Assembly (NCBI GenBank): GCA_030323885.1
Contig: CM059191.1
Location: 107,056,844 to 107,120,843 of the forward strand
DNA: 64,000 nt
Reading direction: 5' to 3'
Origin: Branchipolynoe longqiensis
Taxonomy: Eukaryota > Annelida > Polychaeta > Phyllodocida > Polynoidae
Below are positions 11,740 to 23,955 of this stretch, piece after piece; position 1 is the stretch's first letter; each line of letters begins with the position of its first letter. The translations under genes and the position numbers were made by a program. The notes beneath the pieces were generated by a model. It did not search any database. It was not told the origin of the DNA and saw only the letters and a program-made list of their open reading frames with translations.

Positions 11740-12160
11740 GCCCTCCTGTCCCAGCCCACCTGCCCGGTGGCAGTCAGTCCTGTACCAGCCCGGCAGTACC
11801 AAACTGCTGGTAGCAGCCTGCCCGTCCTGTACCAGCCCACCTGTCTGGTAGCAGTCAGTCCTGTACCAGCCCGGCAGTACCGAACTGCGGGTACCAGCCT
11901 GCCCATCCTGTACCAGCCCACCTGTCTGGTAGCAGTCAGTCCTGTACCAGCCCGGCAGTACCGAACTGCGGGTACCAGCCTGCCCGTCCTGTACCAGCCC
12001 ACCTGTCGGGTAGCAGTCAGTCCTGTACCAGCCCGGCAGTACCGAACTGCGGGTACCAGCCTTCCCGTCCTGTACCAGCCCACCTGTCTGGTAGCAGTCA
12101 GTCCTGTACCAGCCCGGCAGTACCGAACTGCCGGTACCAGCCTGTCCGTCCTGTACCAGC
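11740..12160. repeat. 81-bp minisatellite, five copies
   Basis: The block CAGCCCACCTGTCTGGTAGC recurs every 81 bp at about 11752, 11833, 11914, 11995 and 12076. Each unit contains two GTACCAGCC motifs that also form the 12-bp array downstream, so the 81-bp unit looks like a higher-order form built from the shorter one. The open frame across it is due to 81 being a multiple of three. Confidence 0.9.
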
Positions 12161-12536
12161 CTTCCCGTCCCGTACCAGCCTGCCCGTCCCGTACCAGCCT
12201 GCCTGTACCAGCATGTGCGTCCTGTACCAGCCTTTCGGTACCAGCCTGCTCGTTCTGTACTAGCCTTCCTGTCCTGTACCAGCCTGGCCGACCTGTACCA
12301 GCCTGCCTGTACCAGCCTGCCTGTACCAGCCTGCCTGTACCAGCCTGTCGGTACCAGCCTGCATGTACCAGTCTGGCTGACCCGTACCAGCCTGCCTGTA
12401 CCAGCATGTCGGAACCAGCCTGTCGGTACCAGCCTGTCGGTACCAGCCTGTCGGTACCAGCATGTCGGTACCAGCCTGCCTGTACCAGCCTGGCCGACCC
12501 GTACCAGCCTGCCTGTACCAGCCTGCCCGGATCTGC
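12161..12536. repeat. 12-bp minisatellite (GTACCAGCCTGC)
   Basis: GTACCAGCCTGC with variants (CTGTCG, ATGTCG, TGGCCGACC) repeats head to tail directly after the 81-bp array. The shared GTACCAGCC core shows that the two arrays have a common origin. Confidence 0.9.
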
Positions 12537-12659
12537 CTCATCAGTTTACAGTTATGTGGATTCGGTGAGTCACGCCTCACGTGTGTGTGTGTGTGGGGGG
12601 GGGGGTGCTCAAAGTGGAACATAACAACCCCAGTTAATGTGCCGTCTCCGCTTACATAT

Positions 12660-13372
12660 TGTGCACTGCGTACACACGTCTGTACGCATCTGTACGCGAC
12701 TGTACGCGACTGTACTCGTCTGTACTCGTCTGTATGTGTCTGTACTCGTCTGTATGTGTCTGTACGCGGCTGTACGCGTCTGTACTCGTCTGTACGCATC
12801 TGTACTCGTCTGAACTCATCTGTACTCGTTTGTACGTGTCTGTACATGTCTGTGTGCGACTGTGCGCATCTGTACTCGTCTGTACTCGTATGTACGCGTC
12901 TGTACGCGTCTGTACGGGTATGTACCCGTCTGTACTCGTCTGTACGCGCCTGTACTCGTCTGTACGCGTATGTACGCGTCTGTACGCGTCTGTATACGTC
13001 TGTACTCGTCTGTACGCTCATGTACGCATCTGTGTGCGTCTGTACTCGTCTGTACTTGTCTGTCCGCATATGTACACGTCTGTACTCGTCTGTACACATC
13101 TGTCCGCTCATGTACGCATATGTACGCGTCTATACGAGTCTGTGCTCGTCTGTACTCGTCTGTACGCGTCTGTACGCGTCTGTACTCGTCTGTCCGCGTA
13201 TGTACACGTGTGTACTCGTCTGTACACGTCTGTACACGTCTGTATACATCTGTACTCGTCTGTACGCTCATGTACACGTCTGTACGCGTCTGTACTCGTC
13301 TGTACGCGTCTGTCCGCGTCTGTCCGCGTCTGTACACGTCTGTACGCGCATGTACGCGCATGTACGCAGGCG
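12660..13372. repeat. 10-bp minisatellite (TGTACGCGTC / TGTACTCGTC)
   Basis: About 70 units of a 10-mer TGTACNCGTC run head to tail. Variant letters (GC, TC, AC) alternate without a fixed order. All three frames of both strands stay open for long distances, since a 10-bp unit cycles frames and has no stop triplet. It is not a gene. Confidence 0.93.
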
Positions 13373-14190
13373 CAGACAGGCCGCACCCCTAAATCACTCT
13401 GCTCAAGTTAAAGGATGCAGCGGACACGTTTCGTCTCCAGACCCAAGAGTGGAGGTGTGTGCAGAGTGACGTCACCATCAGAGGCTTTAAAGGGCCGGTA
13501 ACACGACCGCCACAACTTTACCTACTCACAATTATTACCATCGACTATGACTTCCTATCAGCATCTATTGAAGGAGTTAGGGCCTGATGAAAACTGAGGG
13601 CATCTGTGGAACAAAGCGGGTCGGAATGACAAGTCACTACAGCGTTGTAGAAGTAGGACTGTATGCCGTCAACTACAACTAGGTCTCATTTAAGTCAGTC
13701 ACAAATCGTGAGCTGGTCTTCAGGTGCTGCAGTTTTATCCAATCGGTCAACTCCAATTTTATATTTAAATCGGATAGAACTCACGGTTTCTGACTAAATT
13801 CGAGAGTTATTCTAAAAGAATTAGTTTAAATTACATGATCCAAACACTACGTTGTCATTGGTCGAGCATGGTGGGCGTCGTATGTTTCACCTGGTGTTAA
13901 AAGATGGCGGTATTGCTCGCCAGCTGCACCTGATAAAACTGACCAAGTTTAAGGTCGTTGTCATGGCCCAGTTGAAAACCAAGTACAACTTGGGGTGGAC
14001 TGTCAAGGCACATTGCCAAGAGACCCATGGCGAGTCTGGTTTTAGGGCCTCTAGAACGAGAACCGATCCATCACTGTTCCGGAGACCTGAGAGACTCCAG
14101 TCCCATGTTAGGGCGATCAACCATTTATTAGATGCCTCCAGCGTTCAAGCCATGACTATTTGAAGTCTAAATCTGACCATACTTGACACA
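13373..14190. other. low-copy spacer with one orphan open frame
   Basis: This roughly 800-bp interval looks non-repetitive. The longest open frame (13852-14163, plus, 103 codons) has no domain I recognise. Its start is not in a clear initiation context and no splice signals support it. It could be a fragment of an old mobile element or chance. Confidence 0.35.
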
Positions 14191-15281
14191 GTAACCAGCC
14201 CGCACTGGTCACGTGTCATTACTGTCGAGCCATGTTGGTCACGTGTCACTACTGAACAGTCATGCTGGTCATGTGTCACTACTGAACAGTCATACTGGTC
14301 ACGTGTCACTACTGAACAGTCATACTGGTCACGTGTCACTACTGTAGACCCATGCTGGTCATGTGTCACTACTGTAGAGCTATGTTGGTCATCTGTCACT
14401 ACCGAACAGTCATGCTGGTCATGTGTCACTACTGTACGGTCATGTTGGTCACGTGTCACTACTGTAGAGCCATGCTGGTCATGTGTCGCTACTGTAGGGC
14501 CATGCTGGTCATGTGTCACTACTGTACGGTCATTTTGGTCACGTGTCACTACTGTAGAGCCATGCTGGTCATGTGTCACTACTGAACAGTCATGCTGGTC
14601 ACGTGTCACTATTGTAGAGCCATGCTGGTCACGTGTCACTACTAAACAGTCATGCTGGTCACGTGTAACTACTGTAGAGCCATGCTGGTCATGTGTCACT
14701 ACTGAACAGTCATGTTGGTCACGTGTCACTATTGTAGAGCCATGCTGGTCATGTGTCACTACTGAACAGTCATGTTGGTCACGTGTCACTACTGTAGAGC
14801 CATGCTGGTCATGTGTCGCAACTGTAGAGCCATGCTGGTCACGTGTCACTACTGTACCGCCATGCTGGTCATGTGTCACTACTGTAGAGCCATGCTGGTC
14901 ATGTGTCACTACTGTACGGTCATGTTGGTCATGTGTCACTACTGTAGAGCCATGCTGGTCATGTGTCACTACTGTAGAGCCATGCTGGTCACGTGTCACT
15001 ACTGTACCGCCATGCTGGTCATGTGTCACTACTGTAGAGCCATGTTGGTCACGTGTCACTACTGTAGAGCCATGCTGGTCATGTGTCACTACTGTAGAGC
15101 CATGCTGGTCATGTGTCACTACTGTAGAGCCATGCTGGTCATGTGTCACTACTGTAGAGCCATGCTGGTCATGTGTCACTACTGTAGAGCCATGCTGGTC
15201 ATGTGTCACTACTGTAGAGTCATCTTAGTCATGTCTCACTACTGTAGAGTCATCTTAGTCACGTGTCACTACTGTACTGTC
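14191..15281. repeat. 30-bp minisatellite carrying CACGTG/CATGTG
   Basis: The unit is CATGCTGGTCATGTGTCACT plus ACTGTAGAGC, 30 bp, in about 36 copies. Each unit has either CACGTG (an E-box palindrome) or its CpG-to-TpG form CATGTG. Units with CGAAC or GAACAGT variants are concentrated in the left half, while the right end (from about 14930) is homogeneous. Both strands are open because 30 is a multiple of three. Confidence 0.95.
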
Positions 15282-15515
15282 ACCGGGCGCGGTGGCCTAA
15301 TCAGTAGAGCGTGGGCATCGCGTGCGGAAGGTCGTGAGTTCGGTTCCCGGTCGAGTCAAACCAATGACTTTAAAGTTGATCCTATTCAGGCACTCAGCAT
15401 TAATAGGATAGGTCAAGGAATGGGTAGCTCAGTGTCAGGATAATGTGACTGAGTGGGATATCGGGTCATGGTGCCAGCGACCTGATTTCCCAGTGGGGCA
15501 GCACTATACAGTCAC
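15282..15515 (+). mobile_element. tRNA-derived SINE
   Basis: The head resembles a tRNA gene: an A-box-like stretch at 15293-15311 (TGGCCTAATCAGTAGAGCG) and a B-box-like AGTTCGGTTCC at 15337-15347. The body follows, with GTGTCAGGATAATGTGACTG at about 15432-15451 and a 3' part ending near GGGGCAGCACTATA. It would be transcribed by RNA polymerase III and mobilised by a partner LINE. The same body block recurs at 36271-36292. It lies exactly between the 30-bp and 75-bp arrays. I associate this body with molluscan SINEs from memory. Confidence 0.75.
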
Positions 15516-15524
15516 CAGTTGGAG

Positions 15525-16808
15525 TTGATCTGACTACTAATACTATTCTTAGTAAGAAGGGTGCCTCTAGGACATGCGCGTAGATAATTGGGTAGGAGTT
15601 GATCTTACTGCTAATACTATTCTTAGTAAGAAGGGTGCCTCTAGGACATGCGCGTAGATAATTGGGTAGGAGTTGATCTTACTACTAATACTATTCTTAG
15701 TAAGAAGGGTGCCTCTAGGACATGCGCGTAGATAATTGGGTAGGAGTTGATCTTACTACTAATCTATTCTTAGTAAGAAGGGTGCCTCTAGGACATGCAC
15801 GTAGATAATTGGGGGAGTTGATCTTATAATACTATTCTTAGTAAGAAGGGTGCCTCTAGGACATGCGTGTAGATAATTGGGTAGGAGTTGATCTTACTAC
15901 TATACTATTCTTAGTAAGAAGGGTGCCTCAGGACATGCGCGTAGATAATTGGGTAGGAGTTGATCTTACTACTAATACTATTCTTAGTAAGAAGGGTGCC
16001 TCTAGGACATGCGCGTAGATAATTGGGTAGGAGTTGATCTTACTACTAATACTATTCTTAGTAAGAAGGGTGCCTCTAGGACATGCACGTAGATAATTGG
16101 GTAGGAGTTGATCTTACTACTAATACTATTCTTAGTAAGAAGGGTGCCTCTAGGACATGCACGTAGATAATTGGGTAGGAGTTGATCTTATCACTAATAC
16201 TATTCTTAGTAAGAAGGGTGCCTCTAGGACATGCGTGTAGATAATTGGGTAAGAGTTGATCTTACTACTATTACTATTCTTAGTAAGAAGGGTGCCTCTA
16301 GGACATGCGCATAGATAATTGGGTAGGAGTTGATCTTATCACTAATACTATTCTTAGTAAGAAGGGTGCCTCTAGGACATGCACGTAGATAATTGGGTAG
16401 GAGTTGATCTTACTGCTAATACTATTCTTAGTAAGAATGGTGCCTCTAGGACATGTGCGTAGATAATTGGGTAGGAGTTGATCTTATCACTAATACTATT
16501 CTTAGTAAGAAGGGTGCCTCTAGGACATGCGCGTAGATAATTGGGTAGGAGTTGATCTGACTACTAATACTATTCTTAGTAAGAAGGGTGCCTCTAGGAC
16601 ATGCGTGTAGATAATTGGGTAGGAGTTGATCTTACTGCTAATACTTTTCTTAGTAAGAAGGGTGCCTCTAGGACATGCGCGTATATAATTGGGTAGGAGT
16701 TGATCTTACTACTAATACTATTCTTAGTAAGAAGGGTGCCTCTAGGACATGCGCATAGATAATTGGGTAGGAGTTGATCTTATGACTAATACTATTCTTA
16801 GTAAGAAG
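15525..16808. repeat. 75-bp tandem repeat, about 17 copies, cut by gap
   Basis: AAGAAGGGTGCCTCTAGGAC recurs every 75 bp from 15557 onwards, with GTAGATAATTGGGTAGGAGT and a TTCTTA-G-TAAGAA inverted repeat in each unit. A few units have 1-5 bp deletions (near 15765 and 15815). The array runs into the N gap, so its true length is unknown. Confidence 0.95.
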
Positions 16809-17307
16809 NNNNNNNNNNNNNNNNNNNNNNNNNNNNNNNNNNNNNNNNNNNNNNNNNNNNNNNNNNNNNNNNNNNNNNNNNNNNNNNNNNNNNNNNNNNN
16901 NNNNNNNNNNNNNNNNNNNNNNNNNNNNNNNNNNNNNNNNNNNNNNNNNNNNNNNNNNNNNNNNNNNNNNNNNNNNNNNNNNNNNNNNNNNNNNNNNNNN
17001 NNNNNNNNNNNNNNNNNNNNNNNNNNNNNNNNNNNNNNNNNNNNNNNNNNNNNNNNNNNNNNNNNNNNNNNNNNNNNNNNNNNNNNNNNNNNNNNNNNNN
17101 NNNNNNNNNNNNNNNNNNNNNNNNNNNNNNNNNNNNNNNNNNNNNNNNNNNNNNNNNNNNNNNNNNNNNNNNNNNNNNNNNNNNNNNNNNNNNNNNNNNN
17201 NNNNNNNNNNNNNNNNNNNNNNNNNNNNNNNNNNNNNNNNNNNNNNNNNNNNNNNNNNNNNNNNNNNNNNNNNNNNNNNNNNNNNNNNNNNNNNNNNNNN
17301 NNNNNNN
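16809..17307. other. assembly gap (499 N)
   Basis: All bases are N. Sequence differs on the two sides: the 75-bp array on the left, a CCCCGC array on the right. Open frames that cross it are meaningless. Confidence 0.99.
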
Positions 17308-17490
17308 CCGCACTGCCCCGCCCCGCCCCGCGCCACCCCGCCCCGCACTGTACTACTCCGCACCACCCCGCACCGCCCCGCCCCACACCGCCTCGCACCG
17401 CCCCGCACCACACTGCACCGCCCCGCATCGCCCCGCATCGCCCCGCATCGGCCCGCATCGCCCCGCATCGCCCCGCATCGCCCCTGCTGC
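17308..17490. repeat. CCCCGCATCG / CCCCGCACCG short tandem repeat
   Basis: A 10-bp C-rich unit with CpGs repeats from the gap edge to about 17490, more regular at its right end. G-quadruplex potential exists on the minus strand. Confidence 0.85.
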
Positions 17491-17624
17491 CTGAGCCGCC
17501 CCCAACCTCAGTGACGCCAAGCACAGGTAAGACCCAGCACGCCACACCCAGCTACGCCCCAGTGCACACGGCACCGGGCTGCTGAACTAGTCAACCGTGT
17601 CGGGGTGCCAGTATGGCTCCAGGT

Positions 17625-18115
17625 GTGCTCGTGTCTGTGTGTCAGTGTGTGTCTGTGTGTGAATCAATGTGTATATGTATCTATCTGTGTGTGTCTGTCA
17701 GAGTGAGTGCCTGTGTTAGTATGTCTGTAGGTGTGTCTGTGTGTCAGTGTGTGTCTGTGTGTGAATCAATGTGTATATGTATCTATCTGTGTCTGTGTGT
17801 CCGTGTGTGTCTGTGTGTGTATGTGTGTCAGTGTGTGAATCAATATGTGTGTGTATCTACCCGTGTCTGGGTGTCCGTGTATGTATGTCTGTGTCTATGT
17901 GTGTGTCTGTGTCCGTGTATGTCTGGCCGTGTATGAGCGTGTCTGTGTATGTCCATGTATGCATGTGTCCGTGTGTATTTGTGTCTATCCATGTCCCTGT
18001 CCGCATCTGTGTAGGTGTATGTCCGTGTACATGTGCGTGAGTCCATCTCCGTGTATGTGCATGTGTGTGTACGTCCCTGTATATGTGTCCTTGTGTATCC
18101 GTGTGTGTATGTGTG
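17625..18115. repeat. TG-rich array (GTGTCTGTGTGTCAGTGTGT)
   Basis: Imperfect TGTGTCTGTG blocks with GAATCAATGTGTATATGTAT insertions appear at about 17664 and 17764, with a looser third copy near 17840. Towards 18115 the pattern becomes looser. Open frames here are low-complexity artefacts. Confidence 0.85.
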
Positions 18116-18195
18116 TCGCCGTGCGGTCGACCCGTTGGATCACGTGACCTTGTGGGGTGAGCAGACAGGACGGGTCCCGTACACGCGGGCACGTC

Positions 18196-21100
18196 AATCA
18201 TGGCAGTCAGCCAACAATCAAAAACACAAGGCGGGTCAATCATGGGAGTCAGACAACAATCAAAAACACAAGGCGGGTCAATCATGGGAGTCAGACAACA
18301 ATCAACAACACGAGGTAGGTCAGTCATGGCAGTCAGCCAACAATCAAAAACACAAGGCGGGTCAATCATGGGAGTCAGACAACAATCAAAAACACAAGGC
18401 GGGTCAATCATGGGAGTCAGACAACAATCAAAAACACAAGGCGGGTCAATCATGGGAGTCAGACAACAATCAACAACACGAGGTAGGTCAGTCATGGCAG
18501 TCAGACAACAATCAACAACACAAGGCGGGTCAGTCATGGCAGTCAGACAACAATCAACAACACAAGGTAGGTCAGTCATGGCAGTCAGACAACAATCAAC
18601 AACACAAGGTGGGTCAGTCATGGCAGTCAGACAACAATCAACAATACAAGGCAGGTCAGTCATTGGCAGTCAGACAACAATCAACAACACAAGGCGGGTC
18701 AGTCATGACAGTCAGACAACAATCAACAACACAAGGCGGGTCAGTCATGGAAGTCAGACAACAATCAACAACACAAGGTGGGTCAGTCATGGCAGTCAGC
18801 CAACAATCAAAAACACAAGGCGGGTCAATCATGGGAGTCAGACAACAATCAACAACACGAGGTAGGTCAGTCATGGCAGTCAGACAACAATCAACAACAC
18901 AAGGCGGGTCAGTCATGGCAGTCAGACAACAATCAACAACACAAGGTAGGTCAGTCATGGCAGTCAGACAACAATCAACAACACAAGGTGGGTCAGTCAT
19001 GGCAGTCAGACAACAATCAACAATACAAGGCAGGTCAGTCATTGGCAGTCAGACAACAATCAACAACACAAGGCGGGTCAGTCATGACAGTCAGACAACA
19101 ATCAACAACACAAGGCGGGTCAGTCATGGAAGTCAGACAACAATCAACAACACAAGTCGGATCAGTCATGAGAGTCAGAGAACAATCAACAACACAATGC
19201 GGGGCAATCATGGCAGTCAGACAACAATCAACAACACAAGGCGGGTCAATCATGGTAGTCAGACAACAATCAACAACACATGGCGGGTCAGTCATGGCAG
19301 TCAGACAACAATCAACAACACAAGGTGGGTTAATCATGGCAGTCAGACAACAATCAACAACACAAGGTGGGTCAATCATGGCAGTCAGACAACAATCATC
19401 AACGCAAGGTGGGTCAGTCATAGTGGCCATACAACAAGCACAGACACAAGGTGGGTCAGCCATGGCAGTCAGACAACAAGCACCAAAACGAGGCGAGTCA
19501 GTCATGGCAGTCAGACAACAATCAACAACACAAGGCGGGTCAGTCATGACAGTCAGAAAACAATCAACAACACAAGGCGGGTCAGTCATGGCAGTCAGAC
19601 AACAATCAACAACACAAGGTGGGTCAGTCATGGCAGTCAGACAACAATCATCAACAAAAGGCAGGTCAATCATGGCAGTCAGACAACAATCAACAACACA
19701 AGGCGGGTCAACCATGGCAGTCAGACAAGAATCAACAACGCAAGGGGGGTCAGTCATGGCAGTCAGACAACAATCATCAACACAAGGTGGGTCAATCATG
19801 GCAGTCAGACAACAATCAACAACACAAGGCAGGTCAATCATGGTAGTCAGACAACAATCAACAACACAATGCAGGTCAGTCATGGCAGTCAGACAACAAT
19901 CATCAACACAAGGCGGGTCAGTCATGCCAGTCAGACAACAATCATCAAAACAAGACAGGTTAGTTATGACAGTCAGACAGACAACAATCAACAACACGAG
20001 GAAGGTCAATCATGGGACTCAGACAACAATCACCAACACAAGGCGGGGCAATCATGGGGGTCAGACAACAATCATCGACACAAGGCGAGTCAGCCATGAC
20101 AGTCAGACAACAATCAACAACACAAGGAAGGTCAATTATGGCAGTCAGACAACAATCATCAACACAAGGCAGGTCAATCGTGGCAGTCAGACAACAATCA
20201 TTAACACAAGGCGGATCAGTCATGACAGTCAGACAACAATCAACAACACAATGCGGGGCAATCATGGCAGTCAGACAACAATCAACAACACAAGGCGGGT
20301 CAGTCTTGGAAGTCAGACAACAATCAACAACACAAGGCGGATCAGTTATGAGAGTCAGACAACAATCAACAACACAATGCGGGGCAATCATGGCAGTCAG
20401 ACAACAATCAACAACACAAGGCGGGTCAATCATGGCAGTCAGACAACAATCAACAACACACGGTGGGTCAGTCATGGCAGTCAGACAACAATCAACAACA
20501 CAAGGTGGGTCAATCATGGCAGTCAGACAACAATCAACAACACAAGGTGGGTCAATCATGGCAGTCAGACAACAATCATCAACGCAAGGCGGGTCAGTCA
20601 TAGTGGCCATACAACAAGCACAGACACAAGGTGGGTCAGCCATGGCAGTCAGACAACAAGCACCAACACGAGGCGAGTCAGTCATGGCAGTCAGACAACA
20701 ATCAACAACACAAGGCGGGCCAGTCATGACAGTCAGACAACAATCAACAACACAAGGCGGGTCAGTCATGGCAGTCAGACAACAATCAACAACACAAGGT
20801 GGGTCAGTCATGGCAGTCAGACAACAATCATCAACAAAAGGCAGGTCAATCATGGCAGTCAGACAACAATCAACAACACAAGGCGGGTCAACCATGGCAG
20901 TCAGACAAGAATCAACAATGCAAGGGGGGTCAGTCATGGCAGTCAGACAACAATCATCAACACAAGGCAGGTCAATCATGGCAGTCAGACAACAATCAAC
21001 AACACAAGGCAGGTCAATCATGGTAGTCAGACAACAATCAACAACACAATGCAGGTCAGTCATGGCAGTCAGACAACAATCATCAACACAAGGCGGGTCA

Positions 21101-23135
21101 GTCATGCCAGTCAGACAACAATCATCAAAACAAGACAGGTCAGTCATGACAGTCAGACAGACAACAATCAACAACACGAGGAAGGTCAATCATGGGACTC
21201 AGACAACAATCACCAACACAAGGCGGGGCAATCATGGGGGTCAGACAACAATCATCGACACAAGGCGGGTCAGCCATGACAGTCAGACAACAATCAACAA
21301 CACAAGGAAGGTCAATTATGGCAGTCAGACAACAATCATCAACACAAGGCAGGTCAATCGTGGCAGTCAGACAACAATCATTAACACAAGGCGGATCAGT
21401 CATGACAGTCAGACAACAATCAACAACACAATGCGGGGCAATCATGGCAGTCAGACAACAATCAACAACACAAGGTGGGTCAATCATGGCAGTTAGACAA
21501 CAATCAACAACACAAGGTGGGTCAATCATGACAGTCAGACAACAATCATCAACGCAAGGCGGGTCAGTCATGGCAGTCAGACAACAAGCACCAACACAAG
21601 GCGGGTCAGTCATGGCAGTCAGACAAGAATCAACATCACAAGCTGGGTCAGTCATGGCAGTCAGACAACAAGCACCAACACGACGTGGGTCAGTCATGGT
21701 GGTCAGACAAGAAGCACCAACATGAGGTGGGTCAATCATGGCAGTCAGACATCAATCAACAAAACAAGGCGGGTCAGTCATGGTGGTAAGACAACAATCA
21801 CCAACTCGAGGCGAGTCAGTCATGGCAGTCAGACAACAATCACCAACATGAGGTGGGTCAATCATGGCAGTCAGACAACAATCAACAACACAAGGCGGGT
21901 CAGTCATGGTGGTAAGACAACAAGCACTGACACGGGCCGGGTCAGTCATGGCAGTCAGACAACAATCAACAACACAACGTGGGTCAGTCATGGCAGTCAG
22001 ACAACAAGCACCACCACGAGGCCGGTAAATCATGGCAGCCAGACAACAAGCACCAACATGAGGCGGGTCACTCATGGCGGTCAGACAACAATCAACAAAA
22101 TGGGTCAGGTCACTAAGGGTGGCCAGACAACAATCAACAAAACCAGGTGGGGCAGTCTTAGTCGCCAGACAGCAAAAAACATGATGTGGGTCAGTCATGG
22201 CGGTCAGACAACAGGCACCAACACGAGGTTGGTCAGTCATGGTGGTCAGACAACAAGCACCTACACGAGGTGGGTCAGTCATGGCAGTGAGACAATAAGC
22301 ACCAACACGAGGCGGGTCACTCATGGCAGTCAGACAACAAGCACCAACACGAGGCGTCCAGTCATGGTGGTCAGACAACAAGCACCAACACGAGGCGGGT
22401 CAGTTATGGCGGTCAGAAAACAAGCACCAACACGAGGCGGGTCAGTTATGGCAGTCAGACAACAAGCACCAACATGAGGTGGGTCAGTCATGGTGGTCAG
22501 AGAACAATCACCAACACAAGGCGGGTCAGTCATGGTGGTCAGACAACAAGCACCAACACAAGGCGGGTCAGTTATGGTGGTCAGACAACAAGCACCAACA
22601 CGAGGTGGGTCAGTCATGGCGCTCAGACAACAATCAACAAAACGAGGCAGGTCACTAAAGGTGGCCAGACAACAATCAACAAAACCAGGCGGGTCAGTCT
22701 TGGTCACCAGACAACAAACAACACGATGTGGGTCAGTCATGGTAGCTAGACAACAATCAACAACACAAGGTGGGTCAGTCAGGATGGTCAGACAACAATC
22801 AACAGCACAATGCGGGTCAGTCATGATGGTCAGACAACAAGCACCAACACGAGGCGGGTCAGTCATGGCAGTCAGACAACAATCAACAAAACGGTGTGGG
22901 TCACTAAGGGCAGCCAGACAACAATCAACAAAACCAGGCAGCTCAGTCTTGGCGGCCAGACAAAAAGCACCAACATGAGGCGGGTCAGTCAGAATGGTCC
23001 AACAACAAGCAGCAACACAAGGTGGGTCAGACATGGTGTAAGACAATAATCAACAACACAAGGTGAGTCAATCATGGCAGTCAGACAACAATCACCAACA
23101 CAAGGCGGGTCAGTCATCACAGTCAGACAACAAGC
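18196..23135. repeat. 42-bp minisatellite with higher-order structure
   Basis: The unit reads GTCATGGCAGTCAGACAACA followed by ATCAACAACACAAGGCGGGTCA, 42 bp, in about 118 copies. Nested higher-order repeats are visible. A 379-bp block (nine units plus one extra base, marked by CATTGGCAGT at 18661 and 19040) is duplicated. A 1180-bp block (28 units plus a 4-bp CAGA insertion, markers TAGTGGCCAT at 19421 and 20601) is duplicated at about 19041-20220 and 20221-21400. The right third (after 21550) is more diverged, with GGTGGTCAGACAACAAGCAC variants. Open frames of up to 833 codons exist only because 42 is a multiple of three. Confidence 0.95.
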
Positions 23136-23139
23136 ACCA

Positions 23140-23655
23140 ACACCCCCCTAACACTAGTAACAGTAACACACCTCCACACACACACACATTCACAAAATGA
23201 ATAACTCACCCACACTCACATGCACACCCAGTCACACTCACTGACTCACACTCAAACATACATACATATTACACACATACCCCCCCTAACACTAGTAATG
23301 GTAACACACTTCCACACACACACACACATTCACAAACTGAATAACTCACCCACACTTACATGGACACCCAGTCACACTCACAGAGTCAGAATCACACTTA
23401 CACATACATATGATACACACATATTCCCTTACACTATAAAATTCTGCTATTAACATGCAGCAGAATATGGATTATTATGGTAAGAAAGAGGCCACAGGGG
23501 ACCAGCAGCTACAGGATGTTGCTTCAGTCAAGCTCTAGTAATTTTTTCTTGTCTTCCAATCGGAGTTCACTGTCGTTCTAGGGCGGAGTAATTTTCTGCT
23601 ATATTTTATATTATGATGGTAATCAGGCCACAAGGGCCAGCCGCTATTTTGTATT
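23140..23655. mobile_element. minisatellite-bearing dispersed element, core and terminus
   Basis: Two units of a ~138-145-bp repeat start at AACACTAGTA (23150 and 23288). They contain TTCACAAACTGAATAACTCA and ACCCAGTCACACTCACAGAG, and match the units at 33409, 33554 and 33693. The core is followed at 23446-23552 by the terminus seen at 2672-2780, and at 23611-23640 by a second, closer copy of TTATGATGGTAATCAGGCCA next to CAAGGGCCAG. It has no protein-coding content. Confidence 0.6.
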
Positions 23656-23955
23656 GCGACTGTGCTCCCTTATTGGTTTTCTTGTTCAGTTCCCTCATAT
23701 GTGTCTATACGTATACCTGTATTGTGTCATTACACACCAACTAAACAACTCTGTATGTTGCTTAAAGCTTTTATAAATTTTTCCCCAATACGTGGCTCTC
23801 TAGTCTCTAGTCATGTTTGTCACCCTTTTGGTGTTTTTCTGGGATAAATATGGTCATGCAGTGCATACAATGTTTTATATGTTATGTTCCTGTAAGTTCT
23901 ACTCGTTTTGGCCCTGGGCCCAAATGTTCGAGATCAAGTTTGAGTTTTCGATCCC

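Noticed and set aside
12260..13469. Frames rich in Cys-Thr-Arg-Leu-Tyr on plus and Tyr-Arg-Arg-Val on minus
   Set aside because: These are products of the 10-bp repeat.
14145..15443. A 354-codon antisense frame with a repeated THDQHGSTVV motif
   Set aside because: It mirrors the 30-bp unit and there is no independent coding evidence.
16668..17585. Frames of 171-278 codons spanning unknown residues
   Set aside because: They cross the N gap and cannot be interpreted.
18015..21496. Overlapping open frames of 494-833 codons on plus, and Cys-rich frames of 128-409 codons on minus
   Set aside because: They follow the 42-bp unit exactly (14 codons), are open in several frames on both strands, and have no start context or splice signals.
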